Position numbers and translations under genes: made by a program
Assembly: GCF_004664715.2 (NCBI RefSeq)
Contig: NC_051063.1
Location: 113,818,829-113,882,828, forward strand
DNA from: Peromyscus leucopus
Lineage: Eukaryota > Chordata > Mammalia > Rodentia > Cricetidae
Length of the DNA: 64,000 bases
Reading direction: 5' to 3'
The notes under the pieces: generated by a model
What the model was told of the DNA's origin: nothing
Database searches by the model: none
What the model saw: the letters and a program-made list of their open reading frames with translations, nothing else
Shown: piece by piece, positions 34,291-46,508 of the stretch
How the letters are laid out: every line of letters begins with the position of its first letter
Position numbering within the stretch: the first letter of the stretch is position 1

Positions 34291-34834
34291 AGGGAACTAT
34301 TAGATGATGGACATTTCTGTACTTTGACTACCTAGAAACAATATTGTAATATAGATTTAAAAAGTGGTATTGTTGGGAAAAACTGTATAAGAAGTATATG
34401 AGATAGGTCTTATTTCTTAATATACATGCATGTATATGTACATAATTTTCTCAAAATGAGTCATAAACTGTTAGTATATATATATATGTCTTATAACTGA
34501 AAGTTCAATAAATTTAAATTATTCTTAGGATCAAAACAAAATTGTATGCGTGTTCATTTTGTTCTAGACTCATATATCTAGCATCATCTTCCCCATTTCT
34601 TTCCCTTATTCATTCTTCTCCACCTGTGCAGGATTCTAGGTTTTGAAATCATTTTCCTATCACTGGGTTTTTGTGCATTTTGGCCCCCTTTTCTGGGGTA
34701 TTCTTCTCCCTCCTTTTTTCCTCCCTTATCATTACGGAGTATATTTAACTACTTATCTTTTTTGGCGGTACTCATTTTATTTTCTGTATTAAGAAAGGGT
34801 TCTTTGGGTTATGGGCCTATGTCTTATAGAGGGA

Positions 34835-34980
34835 GGGCAACTTACAGAAGAAAGAGTTTGTTGAAGCTTAGTGTTTCAAAGGGTTAGTCCATTACCATCA
34901 CGGCAAGGAACATGGGAGCAAGCAGACAGACAGGGCACTGGAGCAATAGCTGAGAGCTTATATACAAAAAGCTTATACAC
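34835..34980 (-). repeat. MaLR-type LTR fragment, minus strand
   Basis: 'acagaagaaagagtttgttgaagcttag', 'gggttagtccattaccatcacgg' and 'gagcaagcagacagacagggcactggagcaatagctgagagctta' resemble the reverse of a rodent MaLR LTR. Short and partial. Confidence 0.5.
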
Positions 34981-35080
34981 ATCCTTATACACAAAAAGAT
35001 GTCTAGATAAATATATTAATAGTCTTTTAAAGAATTCTATGTCCCCTTTAAGAGGGGACAAGTGTGTATAGCACATTTGC

Positions 35081-36339
35081 TTGTGCAGCTATTTGAAGGA
35101 CATTTGACTATGTTAGGCCATATACACTATGAGCCAACTTTTATTCACATAGATTTCTCTAGACCCTAGCCTAGCTTCCAGTGCCTTCTGAATACATAAT
35201 TGTCAAATTATTGTGTCACTAAAATAAGAAGATTATATGTTTACAGTAAATACCAGAATTCTATTCTTATCTGTCCTTTGGTCTCCAAGGTACCTTACTA
35301 AAACTAGAGAGCAAGCTCCAGGAAACTCTGCCACTTCAAGATCCTAGTATGAGATTATTCCAGCCAAATCTATTAATTAAAGCTGACTCAAATTTGAGGC
35401 CATTTGTGGTGGTGTACACCTGTCATCCCAGCTCACTGGGAACAAGCAGTAGAAGAATCACATGATCATAGGAAATCAATAGCAGTATGAACTACAAAGC
35501 AAGACCTCAGGTCAAGAAAGCACACAGGGATAGATTTTGTGCTAATATGTATGAGAGAGCAATACTCTTTTATTGGTAATAACAAATGCCAGCCTCAGAC
35601 ACTGTGTCTGCATCACTACTGTTCCCTCCCATCACCACTGCTTATATTTGCAGAAGCAGAGTTCATCAGAGTTTGTTGCCATTTCACCATGACTAATTTG
35701 GTACACTGAAAAGGATCATCCTTGTGACGATTTTGTGATAATTTTGGTCAAATACTGAAGGAGATTTGGTGACAAATACACCGTATACAAATTTATCACA
35801 TCTAAGGTTTGGAAAGCAGTCAAATACATAAATGTTCATGTAAACATTACTCTTCTGTTGCAGTTTAGGGATGCTGTTCCATCAGGCCTGCATAAATATC
35901 ACCACCACACTCATCTACCAATTAGATCAATGAATCATGATGAATGTCAGAAGTATATGAAATCGAAATTTAAACAGTAATGAAAAGGAAGAAGAGCGTG
36001 ATTGGAGATTGTTAGGGAGGAAGAGGAACTGAAGAAGAATCATTTGTAGATAATGAAATCATGAAGACAGACCAACCTTGTGTTCTGCTCTCTGCAGAGC
36101 TGCAAACCACAGGGCCTTTCTCATGCTGTCAGTGAAGAGGAGTTATTCAGAAAATTTCTCCTGTGTTTAGTATCTGTCATCTGAGGTCTTAGGCATGTGT
36201 AAGCTTAGAGATATGCTCTCATCTGGATACTTCCAAAAATAAGAACTCTCCTTGGAAACCTATGCTAGTGAGTGTTGAAGACACATGATAAAGTATGTGA
36301 GAAGAGAAAATGAGTTCAATTCTCACTTCATTCCAATTT
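35081..36339. other. mostly unrecognised; one B1-like fragment at about 35395-35520
   Basis: 'gtggtggtgtacacctgtcatcccagctcactggg' through 'gaactacaaagcaagacctcagg' looks like a very old B1/proto-B1 monomer in plus orientation. The remainder holds no gene or repeat I recognise. Confidence 0.45.
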
Positions 36340-36500
36340 CAATTTTGGTCTCAGCATTTACTGACTACATCATTACAGGAAACTGATGTAAGGATTACAA
36401 ACTTTGTTTTCTTTCTAAAGTAGAGTCAGTAATGTCAGTGACTTTAGTTAATGAAATAATATTTGTAAAAATATTTGGTTCCAGGCAAATAATTGGTATA
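36340..36500 (+). repeat. MIR fragment (weak)
   Basis: 'tggtctcagcatttactgactacatcattacaggaaac' through 'atttggttccaggcaaataattggta' has the spacing of a plus-strand MIR. Strongly diverged. Confidence 0.35.
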
Positions 36501-36680
36501 TACTATCAGTGGCATTTTGGAAATGAATGTGTAGACTGTGAGGTCAACCTCATTTTAGAATCCCAGTTCCATTACTTACAAAGTTAGGTAACGGGAGAAG
36601 TAGCTCCTGTTTCTAATGCTCAGTAGCTTCTAAGAGGAATAGGAAATCAAATAGCAGTGTTTAGGAGGCCTGTCATAACA

Positions 36681-37928
36681 TTATCAAGAATTAAATTTAG
36701 TATTCTACATCTTTGTGTCTCTACCTGGGATTGTGAGCTACTTAGATACACACATGGCTTCACACAACTTATCATTTTAGTCCCTTCACCAACACCACCA
36801 GTACCACATAGAAAGACACAGAGTTACACACAAAGGGCTGCTCAATAAGTACTTAACGAACTTGAGTTTTATTTGTAATACTTGGAACATTTAAGTAGTT
36901 GTCTTATCAATAATTTGTATATAAATAATTAGACCCTACCTTATAGTAATTTAAGCGGTAATAAAAATGTGCCATGTTTTATGGGAAGTGTGTGGACTGT
37001 TTTATGGAAATCAAGAATAAGTCAAGCTTTCAAGAATTGAAGTTGGGTCCCAGGACAGCCTTAGCAGCAAAATGCTCTCCTATTGCACCTGGCCCTCTAC
37101 CTTTTCATAGAAATTCTCACTTAATTCTATATGTCTCCTGTTGGTATCCTCTTTTCCCTGTGCACATGACAAACCAAAATAGGCGTTTTTTTAAAAATCT
37201 CTTTTCTATTGCATAGCTCAGTCTGCCTGGCATCCCTTGGCCATAGGAAGCCTACTTGCTTTTCCCAGGTGGACATTATTTTCCTTTCTTACACTTTCTA
37301 AGATGTTATTCATCCTTTACATTTTGTGGCTACACTGTGCTGGGCTTGGGTGTGAGTTTGTTTGTTTTATGTGGACTTAGCATACTTTGTATTCTGAAGT
37401 TTGGTCAATGCTTTCTTTTGGAAATTTCTCAGTCACTAAATTCTCTTAAATTGTCACCACATATTTTTATTCTTTATTCCCTTTCCAGTCTCTGTGTATT
37501 GATTTCAAAATTATTAATTATAACTATAATTAATATATTATATATTAATTAACAGTATAATTTATTGATACATAAATTAATTTATATTAATGATATTATT
37601 TTTCTTTCTGATATTCATATTTCTTAATTTCTCCTTCACATTTTGTTTATCTTATTCTTTTGTGTTATATATGCTGGATGGCTTATAGTTTTCTATGTAT
37701 AAATTATTAAAATCTATCTACTATTTAAATCATTTATAGAGGTTATATTTTTCTGATTTTACTCATTCTTCATTTATCATCTCTTGCCTGCCTCTCCCCT
37801 CCCGTTTGTCTCAAAGTCTGCATTTCTCTATCTTATTGGTCACTGAAGCTGGCCTAATTGTATTTTTAATGTTATACACAGGTGACGGGTATCAGCATTA
37901 AAAATAACTATATAAAAATACCTCAGCT
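36681..37928. other. no recognised feature; very AT-rich around 37500-37760
   Basis: The T-rich stretch at 37250-37870 could be reverse-complement ancient L1/HAL1, but I cannot match ordered segments. The 98-codon ORF at 37256-37552 is a consequence of T-richness (hydrophobic codons), without domain evidence. Confidence 0.4.
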
Positions 37929-38282
37929 GATAGATTCAGTCCAGGCAGGTCCAGTTCCCTCCTCCCAGACTGAGCCAAGCGTCCCTGCATAAGTCCCAGG
38001 TTTCAAACAGCTAACTCATGCAACGAGCCCAGGACCTGGTACCACTGCCTAGATGCCTCCCAAACAGATCAAGCCAATCGACTGTCTCACCTATTCAGAG
38101 GGCCTGATCCAGTTGGGGGCCCCTCAGCCTTTCGATCCCAGTCCTTGGGGGAGACCTTGATCTGGAGGTGGTGGGAATGGGGGGTGGGCTGGGGGAAAGA
38201 GAGGGGGGCAAGAAGGGAGAGAACAAGGGAATCTGTGGCTATTATGTAGAACTGAATAGTATTGTAAAATTAATTAATTAAT
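37929..38282 (+). mobile_element. Short LINE-1 with inverted 5' segment and 16-bp target duplication
   Basis: TAAAAATACCTCAGCT occurs at 37913-37928 and 38283-38298. The insert's left part (37929 to about 38150) is reverse-complement L1 3' UTR, nearly the same as 62895-63098. The right part (about 38155-38282) is the plus-strand L1 3' end ('ggtgggaatggggggtgggctggggg', 'tagaactgaatagtattgtaaaatt') ending in (AATT)n. The two parts abut in the L1 consensus apart from roughly 13 bases. This is a compact twin-priming insertion. Confidence 0.92.
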
Positions 38283-38298
38283 TAAAAATACCTCAGCT

Positions 38299-39683
38299 AA
38301 TGTGTAGTAGATATATGTGTTGCTAACAAACACCGACGAGCACTAATTACACAGTAAATTTAATGGGATCAACATGAAATCACATGGCTGTCATTGCTAC
38401 TGTGTCCTGAACTTGGCTGAATTTTTCAGGCTGAGCATATTTCCAAAAAATTAGATGACTAGTGAAATCTAATGAAAAGGAAAGTGTGAAAATGGTAATA
38501 TACCAGAGTGCCTTGCAGCTGACAAATGAGAGGCACCACGTGTTGTTTATAAAGTAGTTTTATCCTAATTCATAAAAGCTATAACCTTCTTCTTTCTCAA
38601 GTAGAGAAAGATGAAACTCCTTAAACTAGTATCTGGTCAAGTGGAGAGCAAGGAGTTCTCTAGAACAGTTTTTTAGGAAGTACATGGGTAGAGAGTTAAA
38701 TACAGACCTAATAACAATGCTTTGCTTATAAAAATAGTAATAAAATAGTTCCAATTTGTAGCCTTAGGGAAAGAATAGACAGCAAATGAAAACCTACCTA
38801 TATACAAGGGTTCTGTTTGTGGTAAAGTTTCAATAAGGCAAGTCACTAAGCTTTTCCTTTCCATGTATATATCACAAAGCACCCTACCCCGGCCATCTCA
38901 AAAAGTTCCCTCTATCTTGCTTTTGTTGACCTTTATGTGCTTCCCAAATGCCATTCTGGCTTATCAAACCTGTAGGTGCCCACGAGGCTGTGTAAGTTCT
39001 TGCTTCTTGGCTAGTTCCTATAGTGTACTCATCCCTTGGAGCTGTTCCTTCTCCCAAACAGAATTATATAAACATTACGACAGAAATTCTTGACTTTTAG
39101 CGTCCCTTTTCCTGCAAGGTTGCCTAAACTATCTAGGCTATTGATGAAGAAATACCTCAATACATCACTGCTGTCTGGATAGAAAGGGAGCTTTGGGTGT
39201 CCTTGACCATCTTACACAACTGTATCACAAAGCTTTTTCATTCACATCAATGCCAGCTTTGTGGATGGTTATCCAATGCTGGACTGTAAAAGTTTGAATC
39301 AACAGGTCTTGACATAGGCTCAATCACCTTGACCATAGAGTTCTTTCAGGCAGCCACCATCACTCAAAATGCTAGGAGATATGGTTGATTCTATGAAGGT
39401 TCCACAGAGAAGCTTAAACTTAGCATAAGCCTAGTAATAACTTTAGTCCAGATTTCTAATCTACTAGTTATGAGTTTAGGTGCACAAGAATGCAAGTAGG
39501 ACTTTAAAAGTTTTTAAGATACTTATTTTAAAATGGCTATCAGAGCATATTATTTCTACCTTCTCAGAATTTTGTGATTTTTCTTAATTTCTGTTCATTT
39601 TGCTTCTTTGTTTGCTTACTTGATTGGTTTTTGTTTGCTTTGTTTCATTTTTTGTTTTTGTTTTAGTTTCTGCTTTTCTTTTT
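38299..39683. other. no recognised feature
   Basis: Single-copy-looking sequence with T-rich stretches approaching the SINE at 39684. No gene support. Confidence 0.4.
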
Positions 39684-39875
39684 AAAGACAAGGTCCCAAT
39701 AAGCTTAGCCTGGCCTCAAACTATGTAGTGTAGTTTAGATGATGGTCCTCTCTAACTTGTAAGGGCTGGGATTACAAGTATGTGTCACTAATCCTGGTTT
39801 ATTCAGTGCAGTAGATCAAACCCAGGTCTCTTGCATGCTACCCATCCACTCTACCAACCCAATTAAATCCCTATT
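39684..39875 (-). repeat. B4 (ID-B1) SINE, minus strand
   Basis: A T-rich tail (about 39590-39680) precedes 'acaaggtcccaataagcttagcctggcctcaaactatg', 'gggctgggattacaagtatgtgtcac' and an inverted ID-like head 'agatcaaacccaggtctcttgcatgctacccatccactctaccaacc'. This order is B4 in reverse. Confidence 0.75.
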
Positions 39876-42531
39876 TCCTCATCCCACTTTGTGTCATAAA
39901 AGATTGGAGCACTTGCTTTATATTTATGTATGAATTTCTACATTGTATGCTTCTGTAATCCTAAGTGGTAGTATCATGGTTGTTGAAGATCCAAAGCACA
40001 GATTTTGAGAAAGCAAAAAAAAAGATACCACCCCCAAACCTGGGAATTTCATCCTACCTTTATGTTGCCTTCCTGGACTGTAACTGAAATGCTGTATGAT
40101 TGATGCAGAGACCAACTGTGGCTGTCCTCTGTAGATGGGTCTTTTGAATTAAGCATCCTCCCTTTGAAACACTGAGACCTGTGAAAAACTTCGAGGTGTT
40201 TGCCTGATCACTGACCTAAAGGGTGACCCAGCTTCACCTTCTCCTCACAGTCCAAGTTCTATCTGTCAGTGTGATCTGAGAATCTGACTTCTGCCTTTTT
40301 AATCCTATTGTTACTACTGTATTCATTACTCTTTCTGTAATGTCTATTTGTTTGGAAAGAGAACAAGCTCATGCATAATCTCAGTCTTGCATGTTAACTA
40401 GAAGCTGGGGATAAGTATCCTTCTATCTCAGTTTCAAATATTAAGGAGAAAATAGGAATTGGTTCTGATTCAATCTGGCTACATTTGGATGAGTCAAGTA
40501 CTATAGTACCATATTGTGGAATGAAAATGTATGTGTCTGTTAGTGGCTACCTCTATGAATTGAAAGGCAACTCCAATGGTAAGGCTGGGCAGATACCCCA
40601 TAAATATTTATCACTGAGCCTATGAGAAAGATTTGTATTATTTTTATTTTCTACTCCTTTATCTAAAACCATCAAGATGTCAAATTCTGTATTTATTATC
40701 TATTCTGAATCTGACTTGCATCATGCACAAAGATAGATAAAATCTACATTTATGTAAAATTTAAATATCTTTTGCAGAATGAGAGAAATGAGCATCTCTT
40801 GACAGAGGTTAAGGTTTCTGATAGAGTTTGGACACAGATGTAATAAAAATGAGAAATAGCCTCCTATTCCTGCTCAATGCAAATGGAAATAACAATATAG
40901 CAAATATTCCTGCAATATAGTTCAGTGTGGAGGGTTTTTCTTGTTTGTTTTTCTGATTGATTGTACATTTCATAGCAATGTCCTGAGTGGTTAGCGAGAG
41001 AATTCATGATGAGGGGCTTTCATCAACCTGGTTACCGACAGGAGATTGGTTTCAATTTCACATTTCAGGATTCACACGATAGTCTAGTGATCATAAAAAG
41101 GGAAGTGGCCTGGAGCAGAATGAATATTTGTATAAGCACTTAGATAACACAGAGACAAACCTTGCATACATACAAATACAGAGATAACAAGATGCCTTGG
41201 GATGTGTGGCAGATCTGCAACCTATTCCTAAAGAGACCTAAGAGTGTGCACACTGGAAGCTTTTTGTAAAGAGCCTGTCATTGAAATGCACTTCAGATCT
41301 TTCTCTAGAGATCATATTCCTGAGAAATGATATTATGTCCTCTATTTCTAATGCAGCCTGCGAATTCCTTTAACATTACCCAGTAGGTTCTGTCTGCTAA
41401 CCTTCCTTTCTAGTGTGCTTGGAGGAATGTATTGCTGGAGATTTACATAAATCAAGAATCTGCAGCAGACCAAAAATGTATTCTCATTATTATCCTGCCA
41501 GTGGTTCATATTTGTAGTGGTTTTCCCACCCAAAATGTTTCCTTCTTGCTTACTTGATCTTTACAGTAAAATGAACAAGTTAGATTTTATCATTAAGTTC
41601 AGAAAGCTTATGTCTGAAATTTAACACAACAGCACAAATTTTTAATAAATATTTTGAACTTAATGACATGGTAGCAATCAATGCCTTATTCAAATACTTC
41701 CCTTTAATTAATAGTTTGGGGAATATTGGGAAAGCCAACTAATATTTCTGAATGTCAGTTCCTCTTCCATAAATTTCAGAAAATGATCAGTGTTTCACAT
41801 ATATTTTATGGTTTTAATGAGCCAAGGAATAAGAATGTCTCTTTTAAAGTGTTTAGCATATGATATATGCTTAATAAATAGTTGTGGAATAATTATATTT
41901 ATATCCAAGGGATCTCTGAGAGTTGTTCTTCAGATTTCACTTCATTGTAGTTACGTTTTCAGCTTTCTCCTATGCATTTAATAATTGCCAAGATGAATAT
42001 TGTAACCCTGCTCTTCTTCCTGGGAACAAAGGTACAACTATAGCTGAAAGAGCTAAAGATTTGGAGGAGTGAATTTGACACATGTTGATTCTAATCCTCA
42101 ACCAAGAACAGGTTTTGATTGCAAAGAATGTCTTCAGTCATTAGATGTAAGTGGATGCATGTCATGCATCAACTACTTCTAGGAACTACTTGGAAAATAA
42201 CTCCAAAACCAGTGTTTTAACAGGAAATAACAGTGTCTATTTTTGTAAATATTTACCACAAATACAAATCCAGGGAAGAATTAATCCATCTTTGCATCCC
42301 CTACAGTAAAATCTTAGTTACACATAGAATGTTTAAAACCATGAAGCAAACCATATTTACAGACATATTTGAATATGAGAGAACCTAGCAAAGGAATATT
42401 TAGACGTGGTGATAATGATGTTGAGGACTGATTAGAGGTCCATGGTAGGGAGCTTAGCTAAGCCTCTCAGATGCCAAAACCAGAAGAGAACATGTAAAAT
42501 GGGAGTGACATGGATGCCTTCCCTTCATCTG
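39876..42531. other. mostly unrecognised; MIR-like piece at about 41740-41885
   Basis: 'gtcagttcctcttccataaatttcag' followed by 'aaagtgtttagcatatgatatatgcttaataaatag' is the 3' half of a plus-strand MIR. The rest of this stretch of about 2.6 kb shows no gene or named repeat. Confidence 0.5.
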
Positions 42532-42620
42532 TCAGCAATTTTTAACCTTGATTGACACATTAGAATTATCTGAGGAGTGTCTTAAAATTACTGATGAGTA
42601 GGAAGAACACCTGGGGTTTT
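42532..42620 (+). repeat. MER5-like hAT fragment
   Basis: 'aatttttaaccttgattgacacattagaattatctgaggagtgtcttaaaa' is arranged like the left end of a MER5-type non-autonomous hAT element. Short and diverged. Confidence 0.4.
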
Positions 42621-43059
42621 TTTAGGGCATGGAAAATATAGCATTTGTAAAGGCATATATGCGTTATAATAAATCTGTCTAATTTATTGGGTGTCTAGCA
42701 GGAGTGACCCTAATGTAAGCAATAGACCTTGAGTGACAATGCTGTGTCAATACTAGTTTACTAACTGTAGCAATTATATAAATTTTGTGGGGGATGTTAA
42801 TAGTGGGGGACGCTATATAAAATGTAAATAGTAAAAAAGGTATATAATAAGTCTGTATCTTTTCCTCAATTTTGCTATGAACTTAAATTGGCTTAAAATG
42901 ATAAGATCTAATTTAAAATACTTGGTATTTTCATTGTTCCTGACGTAAATTAGACAACCAAGTCTGGCTAAAGACCAAGCGATGGGACTCTTATCAGCTG
43001 ATTCTGATGGGTAGTCAGAGTTGGAAGCCCATACAAATACATCAGTCTTTGTGTTAGTT

Positions 43060-43380
43060 ATTTACACTTGCTTCTTTTAAAAATATTTCTTTTATATCCG
43101 AGATTATAATAAATTACATCATTTCCCCTTATATGTTCTCTTTTCTCCCTTCAAGCCCTCCCACATATTTGTCCTTCCTTTCTCTCTTTCAAATTCATGG
43201 CCTCTTTCTTCATTAATTGTTGTTACATACATATGTATTGCTAAACTGATTTAAAAAATAACCTGCTCCATCTATATAAAAATACCTGTATGCATGTTTT
43301 CAGGACTGACCATTTCTTATTGGGATATGTAACTCCAATTCTCCTCTCTCAGATTCTAGATAAGCTGTGATTTCTCTCTG
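43060..43380 (-). repeat. LINE-1 (Lx-like) 3' UTR fragment, minus strand
   Basis: 'tttcaaattcatggcctctttcttcattaattgttgttacatac' and 'gcatgttttcaggactgaccatttcttattgggat' are reverse-complement L1 3' UTR words. It is followed by (TCTG/TCTC) and GT microsatellites. Confidence 0.55.
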
Positions 43381-43459
43381 TCTCTGTGTCTCTGTCTCTT
43401 TCTCTGTCTCTCCCTCTCTCTATTGATCTATCTCTCTGTGTATATGTGTGTACATGGTA

Positions 43460-43522
<63 letters not shown>
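43381..43522. repeat. TCTC/TCTG and (GT)n microsatellites
   Basis: A pyrimidine tract at 43375-43420 is followed by TG-rich DNA and a GT run at 43461-43522 broken once by an A. Confidence 0.9.
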
Positions 43523-43524
<2 letters not shown>

Positions 43525-43700
43525 ATGATAAGGCCAGAACGTGATATCAAATGTCTTCCTCGATCTCATTCCACCTTATTCTTACTGAACCTGGAGCTCA
43601 CAGATTAATCTAAACTGGCTGGCCTAAAAGTTCCAGGGGTCCTCTTCTCTCTGTATCCCCAGTACTTAGACACAGGCATGAACCTTGTGCCTTAATTTTT
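43523..43700 (-). repeat. B4-type SINE half, minus strand
   Basis: 'ataaggccagaacgtgatatcaaatgtcttcctcg', 'ctgaacctggagctcacagattaatctaaactggctggcc' and 'ccccagtacttagacacaggcatg' are reverse-complement B1-like half and linker sequence. The GT tract to its left is its tail. Confidence 0.6.
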
Positions 43701-43739
43701 AAATTGTGTGCTAGAACAGCCAGAGAAGTGGATCAGTGG

Positions 43740-44770
43740 GACCACTATCATATAAACCACTGGTCTTGCTATGTTTGCCACCATCCTGAAGCAGCTGGCC
43801 TGATAGAAAAATGTGGCTTTTGAAGACACATTCACAGCACCAATTAGATGCCAGCAGCCTGAAGGCCTGGAGCAGTGTTCTCTAGAAGGTGGTATATACT
43901 TTGAATCAGTGTACAATCTATGGTATGGTTTCTCCCATACTCCATAGGTCCAGGGATCAAAGGGTGGAGATGGGAATAGTTCCACTCAGTATCATCCCTA
44001 GTGACCCTCTAGGAAAACTTTTTGCTTCCTGTTCCCAAAACCTTAAGTTCTTCTGGTCTACAAATTTTGGTTCCAAATGGGGAGTACTCTTTTCAGGAGC
44101 CACAACAAACACCCCATTAAACTGGGACCTTAGACTTAACCCTAGGCACTTTGGGCTTCTAATGCCTTTAAGTCAGCAGGCAAAAAAGGAATAACAGTGT
44201 TAGGAGGGATGATTGATCCAGATTGTCAAGAGGAAATTGGATTGCTTCTCCACAATGGAGGTAAGAAAGATTATGTCTGGAGTACAGAAGATCCTTTAGG
44301 AACCAGCAGTTCTCAATCTTCCTAATGCTACAACCCTTTAGCATAGTTCCTTCTGTTGTGGTGATCTCCAACCATAAAACTGTTTTCATTGCTACTTCAT
44401 AATTGTAATTTTGCTACTGGTATGAATCTTAATGTAAATATCTGATATGCAGGACATCTCATATGTGACCCTGAAAGGAGTTGCAACCCACATGTTGAGA
44501 ACCTAAAATTTAGGACATGTCCTGTGATTAAAGTCAATGGGAAATTGCAACAACCTAATGCAGACATAATGACAAATGGCACAGGCTCCTCAGGAATGTA
44601 GGTATACGTCACTCTTCCAGGAAAAGATTCAAGACCTGCTGAGGTACTTGCTGAAGTTGGAGGAAATATAGAATGGGTAGCAGGTGAAGACAGTGATAAA
44701 TATCAACTAAGGCCATTTCACCTGTTGCAGAAATGAGGATTATAAGTGACATGTGTGTTTCTGTTATATT
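43740..44770 (+). pseudogene. ERV pol relic with dUTPase-like segment, interrupted by a hAT element
   Basis: Around 44200-44262 the plus strand encodes a Gly-x-Ile-Asp-Pro-Asp stretch followed by Glu-Glu-Ile-Gly. This is the layout of dUTPase motif 3, a domain carried by ERVL-type and some beta-type retroviral elements. Related coding-like sequence continues after the hAT insertion (about 44512-44740). Frames are broken by stops and frameshifts, catalytic residues in the other motifs are not recognisable, and no gag or env is visible. An ERVL-type LTR follows at about 45000, which may be its 3' LTR. Non-functional. Confidence 0.5.
44303..44508 (-). mobile_element. URR1-like non-autonomous hAT-Charlie element
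   Basis: The left end 'cagcagttctcaatcttcctaatgctacaaccctt' and right end 'aaaggagttgcaacccacatgttgagaacc' form the inverted ends of the rodent URR1 layout. The middle 'ttgctacttcataattgtaattttgctac' is its AT-rich core. TTTAGGA occurs on both sides (44295-44301 and 44509-44515), close to the 8-bp duplications of hAT elements. It lies inside the retroviral relic, so it inserted afterwards. No transposase. Confidence 0.75.
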
Positions 44771-44999
44771 TTGTTAATAATGTGTTTGTATAAGTATTTG
44801 TATTTTCTTTACTCAATTTCTGTAGCATTTGATGTAACATCAATTAAGATAATATCAATGATTATCATATTTAATTTGGACATATTTAAAGAATGTCCCT
44901 CAAGAGACATTGTTAGCTATTCTAAATTTATAATGAATTTAACATCATATGTTTGAAACTTCTATCATGTTAGCCATAATTATGACCTGGTTATTGTTT

Positions 45000-45675
45000 T
45001 ATTTGAAATTAAGCATAGCATAAGGAGATGTCATTGTGTGTCAAGTTGACAAGGGGTGGACTTGTGATGGGTATTTGACCATATCTGTAATTATCTAAAA
45101 CTCAAAAATGGCTAGACACACCTGGGAGAGATTTTTGATTAACTAAAACAGTTGAAATTGGAAAAATCCCTTCTGATCTGGATCTTTGAGTTAGGAAGAT
45201 ACATGTTTAATCTAGATCTTTGAAGGTAGAAGACCCACCTCTAACCTGGACCTTGCTGGAAGCCTATATAAAGGACATGGAAGAAGAAAGCTTCATTTTT
45301 GCCTGCTTTCTTTCACCCTTGCTAGCAACTCCATTCCTTCACTGGCATTATAGCCTAGGTCATCAGGCATATACTGAAGACCAGCTGAGTCATCCAGCTT
45401 CATGGACTGAATAACTACTGGATTCTTGAGTCTTCCATTAACAGGCAGCTATTGTTGTTGAAGTAGCTGGGCCAGAGCCTGTAAGTCTTTCTAATAAATC
45501 ATATACATGTATATACATATGTACATATATATCACATATATTAATATGTACATATTCATTATGTATCTATATATAAGATGAGTGTATTTTCATTCTATAT
45601 ATCCATCCATTGTATATATTATATAATATGTATATGTTATATATGTTCTGTTAGTCTAGAGAATCTTGACTAATA
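45000..45675 (+). mobile_element. ERVL-type LTR, plus strand, with TA-rich 3' part
   Basis: 'tgtgtgtcaagttgacaaggggtgg' near the start, 'gcctatataaaggacatggaag' (a TATA-like box at about 45263), 'caggcagctattgttgttgaag', 'cctgtaagtctttctaataaatc' (poly(A) signal at about 45494) and the end 'tctagagaatcttgactaatatt' follow a known rodent LTR layout. A TA/ATGT-rich stretch (45510-45650) is expanded before the end. Possibly the 3' LTR of the relic at 43740-44770. Confidence 0.55.
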
Positions 45676-46502
45676 TTCTAGGGATTTGAACTCAAGTCCA
45701 CATGCTTGAGGACAAAAATTTCATCAAAGCAGCAGTAGTTTTCTGCCCCAGTAAACTAATCTTAGGTGATGGTAACAGTGCTTTGTTTCTTCTTGGTAAC
45801 TTGAAGAAATTTTTTAGCCTCTGAAGAATAAACTTGAAGATGTCTTAAATAATATCATCACAAAACCAACAAAGCCCACTAGAGTCTCTAATTGAGTGAA
45901 AATAAGAAAATAAACCTTTATATTTAAAGCCAAAATGGAAATAATAATTGATGTTTCAAAGATAAATTGACATTCTAGGCCAGTGATTTTCAAATTAAGG
46001 TCCTTGGACTGTGTGTAGGTCCACACTTTTACCCATGATAGCAACCTTTTAATTTGGCATTTTCCTTTCAGGCAACACTATAAAAGTCCTGGTAGAAATA
46101 TATACTGGCTCGGGTGACCAGCTTTTAAATGAATATGACCTGGAGATTTTAATGTCCACATGGTATTTGCATTTACATTCTGATGGCCAATGGTACTATT
46201 TTAATTGCCCTGATTTAATGAGAAGAACAGAGGACTTAATGTGTAATGATGTTTTCAAGCTAAATAAGGGTTGAATGATCTCAAGGATCTCTACATGGGC
46301 CAACATTCCACAGTAGTTTGAATGCAATGATACAATTCAGTGCAAATGATACAGGAGATCTCCAGAGCATTGGCATGGCACATGGCACAAAGCAATACAA
46401 AACAATAACAAAAACAAACAAAAAAGTCTCACTCAGAAGCATTTCATGCCATGAGGACACTGTAACAAGGGACCAAATTCCAACAAACATTGTTTCTCAC
46501 AC
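45676..46502. other. no recognised feature
   Basis: No named repeat or gene. 'ccagtgattttcaaattaaggtccttgg' near 45979 hints at a hAT end but is too short to call. Confidence 0.35.
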
Positions 46503-46508
46503 ATAATT

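Larger units (their letters stand above)
31555..34370 (+). mobile_element. Ancient LINE-1 (L1M-type) ORF2 and 3' UTR, interrupted by two LTRs
   Basis: In plus orientation the segments follow ancient L1 order: 'ggatacaagataaaaatccagaaattaactgcatttctg' (31715), 'attacagaacattgatgaaag' (31871), 'gagttcatcggaattgaaac' (32742), 'aaacaattcagctcagcaaac' (32894), 'gccattaggaagatgcaagtta' (33350), 'aaatgtcctttagtgggtgag' (33655), 'ggaatcatatcagtagctgtcagg' (33850) and 3' UTR-like 'gatggacatttctgtactttgac' (34306). The reading frame is destroyed throughout. Only the order and scattered words survive, consistent with an insertion predating rodents. Confidence 0.7.

Noticed and set aside
37256..37552. 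98-codon hydrophobic ORF as a membrane protein
   Set aside because: T-rich DNA yields Leu/Phe/Ile codons by default; no start context or homology.
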